From the NCBI GenBank assembly GCA_026027325.1, contig JAMSLZ010000014.1, positions 620,001 through 684,000 of the forward strand: a stretch of 64,000 nt of DNA, written 5' to 3'. Below are positions 11,775 to 23,990 of the stretch, one piece after another. Position numbers and translations under genes: made by a program. The DNA is from Actinomucor elegans (taxonomy: Eukaryota > Mucoromycota > Mucoromycetes > Mucorales > Mucoraceae). How positions within the stretch are numbered: the first letter of the stretch is position 1; every line of letters begins with the position of its first letter. A model generated the notes under the pieces. It had not been told where the DNA came from and searched no databases. It was given only the letters and a program-made list of their open reading frames with translations.

Positions 11775-12918
11775 TTATTGGGAAGCTTCGAAAGCAGCCT
11801 TGGCTTCCTTGATCTTGTTGAGACGTTGCTTCTTGTTAAGGGCAACGGGTCTGCGGTAAGGCTTAGCGGGCTTACCCTTCTTCTCAACGAGCTTAGCAGC
11901 AGGGTTTTCACGGATAGCTTCGTGAGCTTCAGCATACATATCCTCAACCTTATCAGAGGTGATACCAGCCTTGATGAAAGTAGAGAATTGCTTCTTGTAA
12001 CGTTCCTCATCTTCTTCTTCGAGGTATTCCATGTATTCAGCGACGTGAATACCGTAGATGTAGTTACGGAGGAGTTCATCATCGTTGGTCTTGGTCTCGA
12101 TATCGAAACCAGGGAAACGGTTACCGTTGTGGGGGATGAAGATACCACCATCGGAAGCACCCTTCATGGCACCGAAGACACGAGCACCAGTGGAGGTACG
12201 AGCGAGACCGACATCGAGGAAAGCCTTGAAAGGACGAGGAGCATCCTCAGCAGCTTCGATCAATTGAACGGTACCATCGGGCTCAGTGAAACCTTCGTAC
12301 TTGTCAGCAAGACCGAGCTTGGCAAGAGTACGACGGGCAAGGAGGAGACCAGTAGCATAAGCAGAAGCCCAGTTGGTCAAACCACCCTTGACACCGTAAC
12401 GGGGAAGTTCGTGAGCATAGGCAGCAGAGAAGACGAAATCACCTTGGAGCTTGGCGTAGATGATTTGGCAAACAATATCCTTGTTGGTGAAACGGACGAC
12501 CAATCTGTACTTGGGAGAGTTGTACTTGTTCTTGGCTTGAACGACGAGTCTCTTACGAGCATAGTAGTCGGTCTTACCCTCTATATATACAGCGTATTAG
12601 ATCGCGATCATTTTTAGAAATCCCAAATTATGAATTACCTCTTCTTCTACGATACTTGACTTGGTAACGCTTGAAGTAGGCCTTGTTCTTCTGTTGCTTG
12701 ACGAAAGGCTAACATGAAATTAAAACGAAAAATTGAGTATTCCGAATTTAAATGAGTCTAATGGGAATAGATTCTATCCTGATTCAAATATAAATCCGTA
12801 CTATGGAAAAAATAAATTCATCCATCCATCCCATCTATTCCATCTATTCCATCCATCATAGGCGATATTTGTTCATCAGGATAGATCTATCTTGATTCAT
12901 GTATTCCACCCTTACCAT
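11775..12918 (-). CDS. RPL5: 60S ribosomal protein uL18 (L5)
   Basis: Exons 12916-12918 (ATG only), 12639-12708 and 11775-12580 give 292 residues, against about 297 in yeast. uL18 binds 5S rRNA and, with uL5, forms the 5S RNP of the large subunit. The N-terminus [23 protein letters not shown], then [35 protein letters not shown], the LLLARRTL and [13 protein letters not shown] regions and a basic C-terminus are all typical. The initiator codon stands alone before a 207-nt first intron (12709-12915) that contains a TCCATC/TCTATTCCATC simple repeat. This ATG-intron structure is common in fungal ribosomal protein genes. Codon use is strongly biased, with few rare codons, as expected for high expression. 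Confidence 0.97.
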
Positions 12919-14371
12919 TGCGACTGGCTGAAGTGATTAAAGGAAGGATCCAAATAGGGTCTTGATGCTTCAAAGTATTTGACACGCTATTCCCCTCCAG
13001 ACTTCTGGATATTCAAAAAAGGAAATCAAGTCACGTTTTGGTTTATGCGTTCCAGAGTAACTTGGCTGCATTTATGAGCTAGAATAAAATTAGACTTTGA
13101 CCGAGAGATTGTACTTCAGGGTTTTTATTACTAAAGAATGAATTGTATACAGTTGGTTCTCGATGTAATTTTATTGTCGGTGAGTATCATCAAGTTGAGA
13201 ACTTTACTGAAATAACTATACAAGCATGAATTGTTTATATAGCGTTGTTTATGCAGAGCTATGTACCTGTTCCTATGATATTTTGAATAAATAATCTTGT
13301 CTGCTTTACCTATTCAACGGTAACTACCATCAAATGAGTGGTGGAGTAATTTAAAACGATCTTCTACCATGGCACAGCTTGTTAAAGTTTCAAATTAACA
13401 ATCAATTGTAAGTGGACAAAGTTCAAGGATATAACTTTAAAAAGATGTACTTTAATATGAATAGACTTTCTTAACTACAAGGTAACTTAATCACATAGGC
13501 TTCAATTAACCCTGGTCATATTGCAGCGCTGCTTCTTGCAGCAGCTATTCATTCATTGATTTCATATTGTATGCATACTGTTTAAAAAAGAATTTAGATC
13601 ACTATGATTCTTATTAGCCACATAGTACTTGCATTCATTTTATTGCTTTCCAACTTGAAAAATCAATTTTTAGATCAAAAACTTGATCATTGGGTAGATT
13701 TCGTTGTGAGGTTCTGAAATGAAAGCTCATGAGGGAGAGAACTCAACAAAAGTTGTAAAACATGAACTGATATTCAGTTTAGTGGTTATTGGTACCAGAT
13801 AAATTGATAGGCCCAAGCATGCTCTTTCTATCGAATAAACTATGAAAGCTGTACATGCGACTCAAAGGAACGTAAGAAAACTTTACCAAAATATAGCCTT
13901 TGCCCTCTAGACCTATATTTTTCTTTTTGCCTCTTTCTTAAAGCTTATACCATTCGAAAGATAATTTTGATTGCTATTGCTTTGATGAAGCATACAAGAT
14001 TTCAATATTCGCTGGTGGTCTTGTAGGCTTCAATTTATATATTCAAAGCATCAAAATTTAGGTCCTGGACCTCCGAAATTTTTTAAAAAAAAATTGATCT
14101 AGTACGATTTGCAGTTGATCTCGGTCTAATGTCACATCGAATCAGTAATCATCGCTCAAAATGAACCGCATGTTACAAGCTCTCAATTTGACGGTGTATT
14201 AAACTATCATGTGGGAATTTCTATCTTCATTGATTCTATTCTTTTTGTCAAACCAAGCCAGAATACCGTTAAATTGAAGCAGTTTATTGGAGGTTATAGG
14301 TTAAGAAAAAATAGATGCCCAACAAAAGAATAAAGCATTTTTTATTCAAATATACTGAAAGCATTAAACAT
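12919..14371. other. Intergenic between uL18 and DJ-1 genes
   Basis: No gene is supported. The right part carries a degenerate dispersed-repeat copy at 14115-14180. The left end is the presumed uL18 promoter. Confidence 0.5.
14115..14180 (-). repeat. Degenerate dispersed intergenic repeat, copy 2
   Basis: Ordered words GATCTCGGTCTAATGTCACATC, AATCAGTAATCATC and CAAAATGA match the copies at 6.8, 41.6, 41.8 and 42.0 kb. Confidence 0.5.
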
Positions 14372-15181
14372 TTACAAAGCAGAACAAGTCAGCATTTCAT
14401 CTTTGAGAGCATTAGAAACCTATTAATAAAACAAGGTCAGCCTTTGATCTCGAAAAAAAAAATTACGGGACCAGATCAAAAATTTACCTCAACACCAACA
14501 AGCTGTTCAACAATCGTCAAAGCAAACAAGAAAGAGGTACCAGGACTACGACTGGTAATGACATTATCATCAACTACAACACGATTCTCAGAGTAATTAA
14601 AGACTAGAATATAAATATTAGCTAAAACAGTTTTCCAAAAAACGATATAAATAAAGTATTACCATCAACCAGTTGTGCTTTAATGGGGCCGGGATATGAG
14701 GTAACCGTATGCTTATGAGGGATTCCAGCAGATTTGGCTACAAGGGTACCAGCACAAATAAAGGCGACAATCTTTTTCTGGTTGTAAAAGTCCATGATCA
14801 ACTTCTTTGCACCTTCATGGGCACCCAAAGTCTTTGCGGTGCCAGCACCACCGGGAATAATAATAGCATCATAGTCATGCTATATCAATATCGAGTTAGC
14901 GACACGGTATACTCAAAGATATGGTACTTACAACCGAGAATGTCTTGTCTTGGAACTTTACATCCGGTGCAATTTTTACACCACGGCTACAGACAGCAAC
15001 TTCATTAGCAATATCTACACCAACAACAGTAACTTCGATTTTGGCGCGACGAAGAACGTCAGCTATCAAAAAGATTAGTTTCAAATATTTAAAAAAAAAT
15101 CTTTCTTTTACCTGTAATGGTAAACTCCATTTCCTCGGAGCCCTCTGTCAAGAAAAGAATAACTTTCTTTTGTGCACTCAT
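14372..15181 (-). CDS. DJ-1/PARK7-family protein
   Basis: Exons 15112-15181, 14932-15062, 14663-14879, 14488-14603 and 14372-14419 give 193 residues, close to human DJ-1 (189). It opens [20 protein letters not shown], with the conserved Glu of the EGxEE motif, and carries the nucleophile elbow [13 protein letters not shown] (Cys about 112) after [20 protein letters not shown] and the late [22 protein letters not shown] segment are also characteristic. Family members act in oxidative and carbonyl stress (glyoxalase III or proposed deglycase activity); which one applies here cannot be told from sequence. It is divergent from a protein-isoaspartate methyltransferase 250 bp away. It ends in TCSAL, without an organelle signal. 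Confidence 0.95.
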
Positions 15182-15431
15182 TTTTTTGATGCTATTATGT
15201 GTACAAACTGAAAGGAAGGAGATAAATGCGCAGAAATATAAACGTATTTAAGCATGCTTTTTTTTTTCAAGTTCAGAAACTACACGTCATACAAGGTTCA
15301 CAATGCAAACTGAAACAAGTAAAAGAGAACTTGGATATACAAATTCTCACTGTGCTACTTGAACTTGCATCCTTATCAAAAAGCTATAACTGTTTACTCT
15401 TCTATTACGATTTTAACTAGCGCAAAAAAAA
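15182..15431. promoter_or_regulatory. Shared divergent promoter of DJ-1 and PIMT genes
   Basis: The start codons at 15181 (-) and 15432 (+) are separated by only 250 bp, so both transcripts must start inside this interval. No clear TATA box or known operator is seen. Co-regulation is inference from spacing. Confidence 0.6.
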
Positions 15432-15970
15432 ATGGCTTGGAGATGCTCAGGTAAAGTGAGGACCCCAGTTTCCTTGTCAGCAGACAAACTAATTAAAATA
15501 TCAAAAAAAAAGCAAAAACTAACGAAGCACTCATTGACAATTTGGTGAATGCTAAAATAATAACACATAAAAGAGCTATAGCTGCTATGAAAGCAATTGA
15601 CAGGTAAAAAAAACAACATGATTTCAAATGTATATGAAATAGTTGCTTAGACTGCACCTTATAGAAAGGACTACTGTCCCAGCTTCTCTTATGAGGATAG
15701 TCCTCAATCTATTGGATATGGAGCCACCATATCTGCTCCGTAAGTCTTGCAAACTAATTAACGACATAAAAGGGACTTACCGTATTATTAGACATATGCA
15801 TGGCTATGCTTTGGATAATCTTGAAGCTTATCTTCAACCTGGAATGAAAGGTATAATATAACAAGTTTATGATACGCTTTTTTTTTCGAATACTAAGCTT
15901 CAATTTGCAGCTTTGGATATAGGCTCCGGTTCAGGTTACTTGGTAGCCTGCATGAAAGATATGGTACTGT

Positions 15971-16012
<42 letters not shown>

Positions 16013-16595
16013 TATCAGCTATTAACTCTAGTCACAAAAAAAAGGTCGGCCCTACTGGTAAAGTAGTAGGCGTAGAACATGTTAAAGAACTAGTAGAGTC
16101 TTCTATTCGCAACGTAAAGAAGAGCCATTCTGAATGGATTGACAGTGGCCAGGTAGAACTGGTTGAAGGCGATGGTCGGCTCGGCTATCCTAAAGAAGCA
16201 CCTTATGATTGCATGTAAAATATATCCTTTTTTTTCATGTTGAAAAATATATAGCTTACATATATCTATATCATTCCAGCCATGTAGGGGCAGCAGCGCC
16301 CACGACACCCAAGACTTTACTTGATCAATTGAAAGCGCCCGGATGGTAAACGTCATTCTGATTGCAATAGTGACTGTTTCAATGCTAACCCTGTGCAGTA
16401 TGTTTATTCCAGTTGGCGTTGACTCACAAAATATTATGATCTACAGAAAAGATGAAAGCGGCGATGTTAAAGAAGAGACATTCCTCGGTGTCAGAGTAAG
16501 TTTTTCTCGGTAACTAATCATATTTCTCGTTTTTAACTTGGCTTTAGTACGTACCTTTGACAGACATACAAACCCAGAAGGGTTTCTATGGATAA
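15432..16595 (+). CDS. PCMT1: Protein-L-isoaspartate(D-aspartate) O-methyltransferase
   Basis: Nine exons: 15432-15450, 15513-15603, 15665-15739, 15792-15850, 15911-15963, 16045-16214, 16280-16345, 16399-16495 and 16548-16595, for 225 residues (human PCMT1 has 227). It transfers methyl from SAM to isoaspartyl residues, starting their repair in aged proteins. Landmarks are MAWRC, NEALIDNLVNAKII, SPQSIGYGATISAPHMHGYAL, SAM motif I LDIGSGSGYL, VVGVEHVKELV, VEGDGRLGY, YDCIHVGAAAP, FIPVG and the end YVPLTDIQTQKGFYG. Two acceptors (before 15513 and 16045) are A-rich AAAAAG rather than pyrimidine-rich, but only they keep the frame. The intron at 15964-16044 holds a 39-nt T run. No signal peptide, so cytosolic. 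Confidence 0.96.
15973..16011. repeat. 39-nt poly(T) tract in a PIMT intron
   Basis: An uninterrupted T run in intron 5 of the methyltransferase gene. Similar long A/T runs occur at 9350-9382, 27929-27956, 54169-54196 and 61804-61835, always outside coding sequence. Exact lengths in an assembly are unreliable. Confidence 0.9.
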
Positions 16596-16787
16596 ATCGT
16601 TGCCGATGAAATGTCTGAAACAACGATAACTAACTCAGCGATTCTAAACGGATAATTACTCTACCGTATGCATTCTTAGTGGAGGGTGGCTTACATTTTC
16701 TACCTCCACGCCGTGTTATTGCAATAAAGATCTTTTTTTGCTTCTATTCTTCTATTCTTCTTCCTTGTGAAAAAAAAATCTTCAAAA

Positions 16788-19540
16788 ATGTATGATACGC
16801 ATTATGAAGAAAATAAACCTAGCAATAGTAAGAAAAGAGTAAGAGCCAGCCAGGCTTGTGTACACTGTAGAAAGAAAAAGGTACAAATTTAGATAAAATA
16901 CAGAAAAATTGCATTATTTAGTTAAACGAAACGTAGATCAAATGTGATGAAAGTAGACCAAATTGTACACAGTGTCAAGATGCCAATGTATCGTGTGAGT
17001 ATACAGAACCTAAGAAACGAGGGCCCCGTAAAGGATATGTTCAGTTGTTAGAAGAACGACTCGCTCAAATGGAAAGAAGATTAATGGGACCTTTACATAT
17101 CGACAGTGTCCAGAACATGACAAGCGATGAGGATATGAATAGCGTATCATCTTCTCATAAAACCCGCTCGCCAGTTCAATCTTATGATAATCCAGGTTAG
17201 TACTCTGTATTAAGTATGCTACTTTAATGTTAATCACAGCTACAGAGCTTTCATCCGATCTTCCACCTCTGGAGATTGTCAACCACCTTATTGATTTATT
17301 CTTCAAATACGTAAACTCTGTGTTTCCTTTTGTTCATCGTGGCGTTTTAAAGAAATCAGTGCAAGATGGGTCTGTTTCACGACCGTTATTATATGGTGTC
17401 TTGGCAATTAGTGCCAGGTAACCTTCATCCATATCGATTCACTATCATCATTAGACTCACTGTACACTTTAGATTTTCAGACCATCCTGCTATCCGTACA
17501 AATCCACCTTATTTGGCTGGCGAGAGATTTGCAGAAAAGGCACTTAGCTATGTCAATGCAGACTTATTACAACCTAGTCTCGAAAATACTCAGTTTTGGG
17601 GCATTATGTCGTGTCTCGAATATGGGCGAGCATCGGGATCAAAGTACAGTATTGATTTTTTTTTTTTTTGCTTGAAACGGGTTATAGTTAACCCTTTTTA
17701 CTTTCTCTTTATTAGGTCATGGATATATGGTGGATTGGCAATTAGGTTCTGTCAAGAGCTGGGATACCATAAAGAAGATACTATGAGTGTTCCGATACTT
17801 GCCGAAGATGGGTCCATCGATACTATAGCAATGGCTGTTCGAAGAAGAGTGTTTTGGAGCTGCCTAAGTATTGACAAGTATGTTATCATTCATATGAAAG
17901 ATACAGGCTTGATTAACATAATATAGATTAAGTAGTGCAGGTACACATCGTCCGCAATGCATCGAAAAATCCGACTGCGATTCCAATCCTCCTAATATCG
18001 GCGAATGCTTAGTATTGAGAGACCTGACTTATCATAAGAATATCAACGGAAAAGCTATAGCGGATGATTCACTTATGAATGTTGCAAAGCATTATATGCG
18101 ATGTGTTGAAAACTATGGTGAAGTGAATCGATACATGAACCGCGCCAAATCCAATTCTGTATCCATCGTATGGCCTCCTATCGCAGAACATAGAAACTTG
18201 GATAGACAATTACGAGCTTGGAAAGATAATCTGCCAGATCTTTTCCAATTCAACCAGAAGAATCTAGATTATCATCGCGAATTTGCCAGTGGAAACTATC
18301 TTAGTATTTGGTTAGCTAGTCATGCAATTTGGTGTTCTAGTATGATGATTTTGCATCGAGGCAGTTTGGCTTTTAGCGATATCAAGTCTTCCGACACACT
18401 TGCAGATGATATTTATCGTCGCATTCAGAATAGTATTGATACATGTCGCATGTGTGTTGAAGCCGCTATGGGAATCTTTGAATCTATCAAGGACCTATGT
18501 GGATACAACACTTTGCCCTATATGGGCTATTCAGCATATGTCTTTGCTACAGTGCTCATGACTTCAACCTTTTCTGGTACTCCAGAATCGTGCAAAAAAA
18601 GCAGCAGAGGACTGAAAATACTTTATGACTTAATTGATGTGAGTTCATTATAGCTTTGTATCACTTCAACCAGGCTAAACTATTGTTTTATTAATTACAG
18701 GGACTTCGACCTTATTGGCCCATGTGTGAAAGATTAGCTAATGCAACCAAAGAGCTGTTGATTGTTCATCAAAAACTCTATGATACAAATACTTCTTATG
18801 ACAACTCATATGCTTATAATACTAAACAAAGTCATGATATCAAGTTGGCTTATCCCAGCAATTCACCCATCAATTCTCGATCTCCAAGCACGCATTCATC
18901 GCCTAGTACAACCACTACTTCACCTACTATACAGATGACCAATCATCATCGTGTTGAACCGCCTTTATCAACCCTACTAGGTACTGGATCAAGCACCGCA
19001 ACTGAATCATCACTGATGCCGGCTTATGCGCAACAACCACAACAAGATCCATACAAAAGCAAACCCAACTATTATATGCCAACATCACAACGCATCCCAA
19101 CAGCAGACAATCCAACACAGCAATCATTAGATCCTTCCTCTGCTCTCGTTACCAACTGGAACCGAGGAAACGAAATTGATTTCAACAGTTTAGAATTTCT
19201 ATATGATACTGGATTATTTGGACAAGTTGTATTTGACGTCAACACGAATCAATCCACACCTATTAGTAGCTACCCACATCATCAACCTTTGTATCAAAGC
19301 ATGCTGCAGTCGCAACCACAACCATCACCACAATCTTATCTTCCTACCATCACTACTTCTCTACCTATCCATCATTCGCAAGATACATCTTCTCCTGCCG
19401 TTTCCTCTGCTACACCTACTACTGCAAATACACCATCTGCTTTTCAATCTATGATCCCTCAACAACAACAGCAAGCTGCTACGACTTCTGCTTCGTCTAC
19501 TCCTACTGCATATAATCCTTCAAAATCTTTATGGAATTAA
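16788..19540 (+). CDS. Zn2Cys6 (Gal4-type) fungal transcription factor
   Basis: Exons 16788-16880, 16937-17195, 17240-17417, 17473-17643, 17716-17877, 17927-18638 and 18701-19540 give about 804 residues. Residues 22-51 form CX2CX6CX6CX2CX6C (CVHCRKKKIKC..CTQC..C), interrupted by an intron after RKKK. The linker KKRGPRKGYVQLLEERLAQMERRL follows and is probably a short coiled-coil dimerisation element. The middle fits the fungal-specific regulatory domain: HLIDLFFKYVNSVFPFVHR, a GIMSCLEYGRASGSK..SWIYGGLAIRFCQELGYHKED segment, and AVRRRVFWSCLSIDK then LSSAGTHRPQCI. The last 250 residues are Ser/Thr/Gln/Pro-rich low complexity, as in activation regions, with a polyglutamine patch near the end. 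It is nuclear by family. The target pathway cannot be inferred, as no catabolic cluster lies beside it. Confidence 0.93.
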
Positions 19541-21443
19541 AAATAATCTTCTCTTTACAAAATACGCTTATTACATATTACTACTTTATAGAATACACAT
19601 CCATCAACTATTGAAGCAAACAAATAAAAGACGCAACCACTACATGAGTGAGTTATTAAGACACTACACGATGTCATTTTGTTAATATTGGGAGTCATTG
19701 GTACTCACATAAGCTATCTGTACTGGGATAAACATATATAGTACATATACTTGATATTAGCTGTTGTAAAGAAAATTAAACATTAAAGGCGAAGTGACCT
19801 GGCTCCTCGTATTAACATCTGGAAAAAAAAAACCTGTTTTCTCATTCTTGCTCATAACATTTCTTCAAAGTTATGACCATTTAATCCATCCTTACACTTT
19901 TTAACATACTTTAAATCAGCATCCGTTTCTTGTTCATCGTTTTTCAACAACTATCTTTTCTTTTCCTTCAAATCTTTTATTTTCTAATATGTACGATTCC
20001 CTCATTTCCGTATCATGGTATAAATCCAAGCTGATAATTGATTTTCCCTGACTGCTGAGAAAATACGATAAGGCAATCATTGGAATAAGCGGCTCCTCAC
20101 TTGCAATTAAACCAAAGATTCCGTCTAAATCTTTATTTTCATTGTATAATATGCGTCCTTTAGGTCAAATTCCTTCATAAGCTGCTTACTTGAAAACCCC
20201 TTTATACCAAACACAATTATTTTGGGAATGGCTTTGCACTTGCCACAAATGCTTAAGCAATACCTAAAGAATCTTGTCATAAAACTCCAATCTATAGGTT
20301 TCTGTACTTTAGTAGTGATTGGTGGTATTATTGCCTCGGTGATTTTGCATGTAGGTTGTATTATAGATAATATCGAATTTTCTATTGTCAAGATACTCGT
20401 TATTGGTTACTCTATACGTATTTCTATTGATGTTTCTGTTTAGGGATGTGTACAAAGGTTTTAATTAATTACTTAAAACATAATTGCTTGACAATGACAG
20501 TGCAAATTGTTAGTCAAAGTGTTTATTATGTATTATGTCTTTGTGTTGCAGCAAAAGTCTGCTTGTTATATCGGAGTCTGATTTTAATGAGAAGCATTAT
20601 AGTGATTGAATTGCTTTGTTCTAAAACCAATTGCAAGTTAGTCTTTACTTGTCATTTTCAATTAAATAAATGACTGTACATGATATAGTAAAATGACTGC
20701 TTTGTTTATAGAATAGAAAGTAAGTTCAGCGGCTGTACAGTGGTTCCGCTCCTTAATTTGAAAAAAAAAAGTTGCCAATTGGAATTTTCCGCCTTGTGTT
20801 TTCAAAATACGCCTTTGGCGTTGTGAGCACTGTATTATTATTAATATAAAGATACCCGAGATTTGGCTGGACTTATAAACAGTAAAGAAATAACGGTTTT
20901 TTTTAACGATGACTCCTTGAATCAGAAAGAAATATCGGATGATCTTTACATCGTTCAGCGTGCAATTTAATTCTACACACTTGATTAAACATTTTCTGCG
21001 TATCGACAGTCGTTGTTCTGAAAACGGAGATCGAATTTTAGAGCAGTGGTTTACTTTTTACTGTCCATCATCCTTTAAACAACCGACATCCTCTATAATC
21101 TCATTTATTTGGTAGTATTAAAGACAGTTCTATAGACACGATTTGCAATTAAGCTTTGTTTCGCACTGTTTAAAATATATATAGATTGTAACTATAGTGT
21201 CGGAGTTAATTATTGAAGCGTGGCCGAACCAAATTCGAACCAAATAGGTATGCCTTATCAGTAATTAATTAATTTCAGCGCCAGGAAGAGGTTACAGTTC
21301 TGGCTTTTTGCAGGTTTTGTAGCTTGTGAAAAATTTAACAAACGAGCACGCTCACATTGATTAGTTTTTAAAGCTTTTTCTCTTTTTTTTTAACCCAATT
21401 CAACTACCTCTGATTACTACAGATAAATTACGACCTACGCAAT
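19541..21443. other. Intergenic, no gene supported
   Basis: AT-rich. Short open frames (for example 20222-20443 and 20446-20673 on +) have no recognisable motifs, no credible splice partners and skewed AT-derived composition. The right end contains the promoter of the coiled-coil gene, with a TTTTTTTTTAACCC stretch near 21386. Confidence 0.5.
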
Positions 21444-23221
21444 ATGATTGATATGACTTATGATTCACAAATTACTGCTGTTCCTATCAAAGCATCGGAA
21501 ACTTCTCCAATAGGAACTGGAAATGGAGGAGATGCCGTCCATATGTTACTAGCCAAATTAGATGAAGGCACTCATACTATCACTAACCTACGTTCCATAT
21601 TAACATTGAAAACGGCTGAGCTCAATGAGCTCGTTTCTCAGTTGGAACTCACTAATCAAGCAATTACACGAGTAGAATCTACAACAACTGATATCGAAAA
21701 CATGTTGAGAGACTTTGGGTTGTCCTCAGGCGACACTAGCAAGGAAAGCCTGCTGATGAATGCCGAAGCTTCCTTGGATTTAGCTATCAAGTCAGCTAGT
21801 AGCATCTATCCTCAGCATTTTAAACAACAATCACTTATCCGTCGACCTTCTACAGCTAGCACGAACAGTGGAAGCAATGGTATGACGGATGGAACGGCTG
21901 AAAACAAACGGCTTGTATGTATATCTATTAGAAAGAAGAACATGATCACTGATTCATCATATTCTAGAGTAACGCTAGAACGTTCACTACAAGAATACGA
22001 TATAAGCCAGATACGAAGCATATTTTAAGAAAACTGAATGATTTGCTTCGAGATTTAGAGCTAGACTCTGGCAAATTCTTTTCAAAAATTGGAACTACAG
22101 GTAAAACAAACAAAGCCTTTGTAATGATGTAGTCTGCTTAACGTTGTAAATAGATGATTTCGAGGTATTGCAAAAGGCCTATGTTGATCTGGATATTGCA
22201 AAGACGATTGCATTGTCTGCAAAGAGTAATATGAAAAGAAGAAACATTCTAGCTCGAAGTGCTAGAAGAAGGAATAACATGGATGAGATTCGACTAGTAA
22301 GTTCTTAAGGTGTATATGAAACCAAGTTTACTCAATACTGTTTTTCATAGCTTGGTGATAAGATTCGCGAAGGAGTTGCCCATTGGATGACTTGCACGAG
22401 TAATGCACCTTTATTAGTGAATGGAGAAGATATCTTGACTATATTAGATCGCGAAGACAATCTATTAGCTAAAAACGTAAGTAGAAAGCCCTTGCTGAAA
22501 CGCATCAAAACTAAAGTACCATTAGTTACCTATTCCTTCTTCTCGAGGAGGCATCACAATAACACCTTCCTCATCAGCTGTCACTTCAACGCGTACTCGA
22601 TCCGCTTCTATCAGACACAGTTTCCAAAATGATACTATGGAACCCATGTCTCCTATTAAGAGATCTTCTCATAGTCGCAGCTCATCTTCTGTTACAGCTG
22701 CCGATTTTGCTACTTCCAACAACAGTGTACCTCCAGTACCACCTATTCCTGCTGTGTTGCCTGCATCACCAGTCTTGAATGCAGCTGTAACTAACGTCTC
22801 TTCTACAACTGCAACCAGAAAGCTATATCGTCAATCAGCAGGCCCTCGTCTGACTCAAGTCAAAGCCAATATTGGATTACCTCGTGTCCGTACAACTTCC
22901 ATCACTCAACAAAAAGATCAACAGCAGCAACAGCAGCAGCAAAAGTCATTGACATCACCTCAATTAGCTCGAGAAAAACCATTGCCCTTATCTGCCTCTT
23001 CTGTCACTAGTAAGCCATCTAGCATTCCTTTACCTCCTTCACAAAATACTGTTACCACCAATTCAGCGAACAATGTGGCATCGCCTGATGGCAGCAAGAA
23101 ATCTTTAATCAAACCACCTGCTCAACGTGGACCTGGTTCCACGTTGAGATTAAGATCTATGTTGGCCAAGCGAGGACAAGTGCCTCCAGCAGCCAACAAA
23201 CCACCCACTATGAAGAATTAA
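21444..23221 (+). CDS. Coiled-coil, Ser/Pro-rich protein with an SxIP motif; possible Kar9-like microtubule-tip protein
   Basis: Exons 21444-21914, 21968-22100, 22154-22296, 22351-22476 and 22526-23221 give 522 residues. The N-terminal half is helical: HTITNLRSILTLKTAELNELVSQLELTNQ, RYKPDTKHILRKLNDLLRDLELDSGKFFSKIG, FEVLQKAYVDLDIAKTIALSAKSNMKRRNIL. The C-terminal 230 residues are disordered and Ser/Pro/Arg-rich, with polyglutamine (QQQQQQQK), a KPSSIPLPP stretch that fits the SxIP end-binding (EB1) motif, and a basic end SMLAKRGQVPPA. This architecture resembles fungal Kar9, which links Bim1/EB1 at microtubule tips to myosin V. The family assignment is inference from layout and needs a profile search. 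It could be another EB1-binding protein. Confidence 0.6.
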
Positions 23222-23990
23222 GAGCAATACAATATGCTGACATTTAGATACAGTCGACAAAACTACACTTTATATGATAAAACCAAACAATAATATCTAA
23301 TCTATACGCTACACATTCTTATTTCAAGCACACACATATACACTATTATATATCTCTGCCCTAGTCAATAAGCTCATCTTTACTCTTTTTTTTTTTATGT
23401 ATTTTCAACAAACTACATAGTCTACTAGTTATTTTATTTTTTTGCTTGTAGCCATTTAAAATAAAAAATAAATAAATAAAATAGGCCTCATTAGCTACTG
23501 TATACTTCGAAACCTATAAACCATTTTCGAAGGATAGTCTTTTAATGCAGTGTGATTAGACCCTTATAAGCAAAGATTTCGATGATGATGACAAAACTTC
23601 TTAACAATATTAGCGTATATTTCAATTACGCATCGCATGAATATATCTGTGTTGCTTTTCCTTTCAAAACATGGAACTACTCCTAATCATCTCTCGTTTG
23701 TTGGATCTCTATCGGCTTTATATATATATATGAAAATGGTCATGAAAAATTGTATATACATATATCTTGACACGTTTTGAAGTTAGTTTTATTTAAAAAT
23801 CTGACATTAATGATACTTTCATACCACTACAGTGATCACAAAGACATTAAAAAAAAAGTCCAGACACACTATCTGCTAATATCAATACCGTCGGTGTATT
23901 GGCAGTATATTGCTATAAATACAATGTTGGAGACTATGACAAAAAAACAAGAGCAATAGCACTTATGACGGAAACGTAAATTTGTTTTAA
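23222..23990. other. Intergenic, no gene supported
   Basis: AT-rich, with a run of A/T repeats near 23450-23485 (AAATAAATAAATA). It contains the 3' flank of the coiled-coil gene and the unknown left limit of the decayed transposon gene. Confidence 0.45.

Noticed and set aside
11721..12617. 298-residue open frame antisense to uL18
   Set aside because: Mirror of a highly biased ribosomal protein gene; composition rich in Leu/Ser/Thr/Val with no family signature.
15643..15861. 72-residue plus-strand frame MLRLHLIERTTVP...HMHGYALDNLEAYLQ
   Set aside because: It reads through an intron of the PIMT gene; only its last part (HMHGYALDNLEAYLQPGMK) is a real exon.
20125..20673. Several small frames at 20.1-20.7 kb
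   Set aside because: Hydrophobic, AT-driven composition with no splice context, motif or neighbouring exon.
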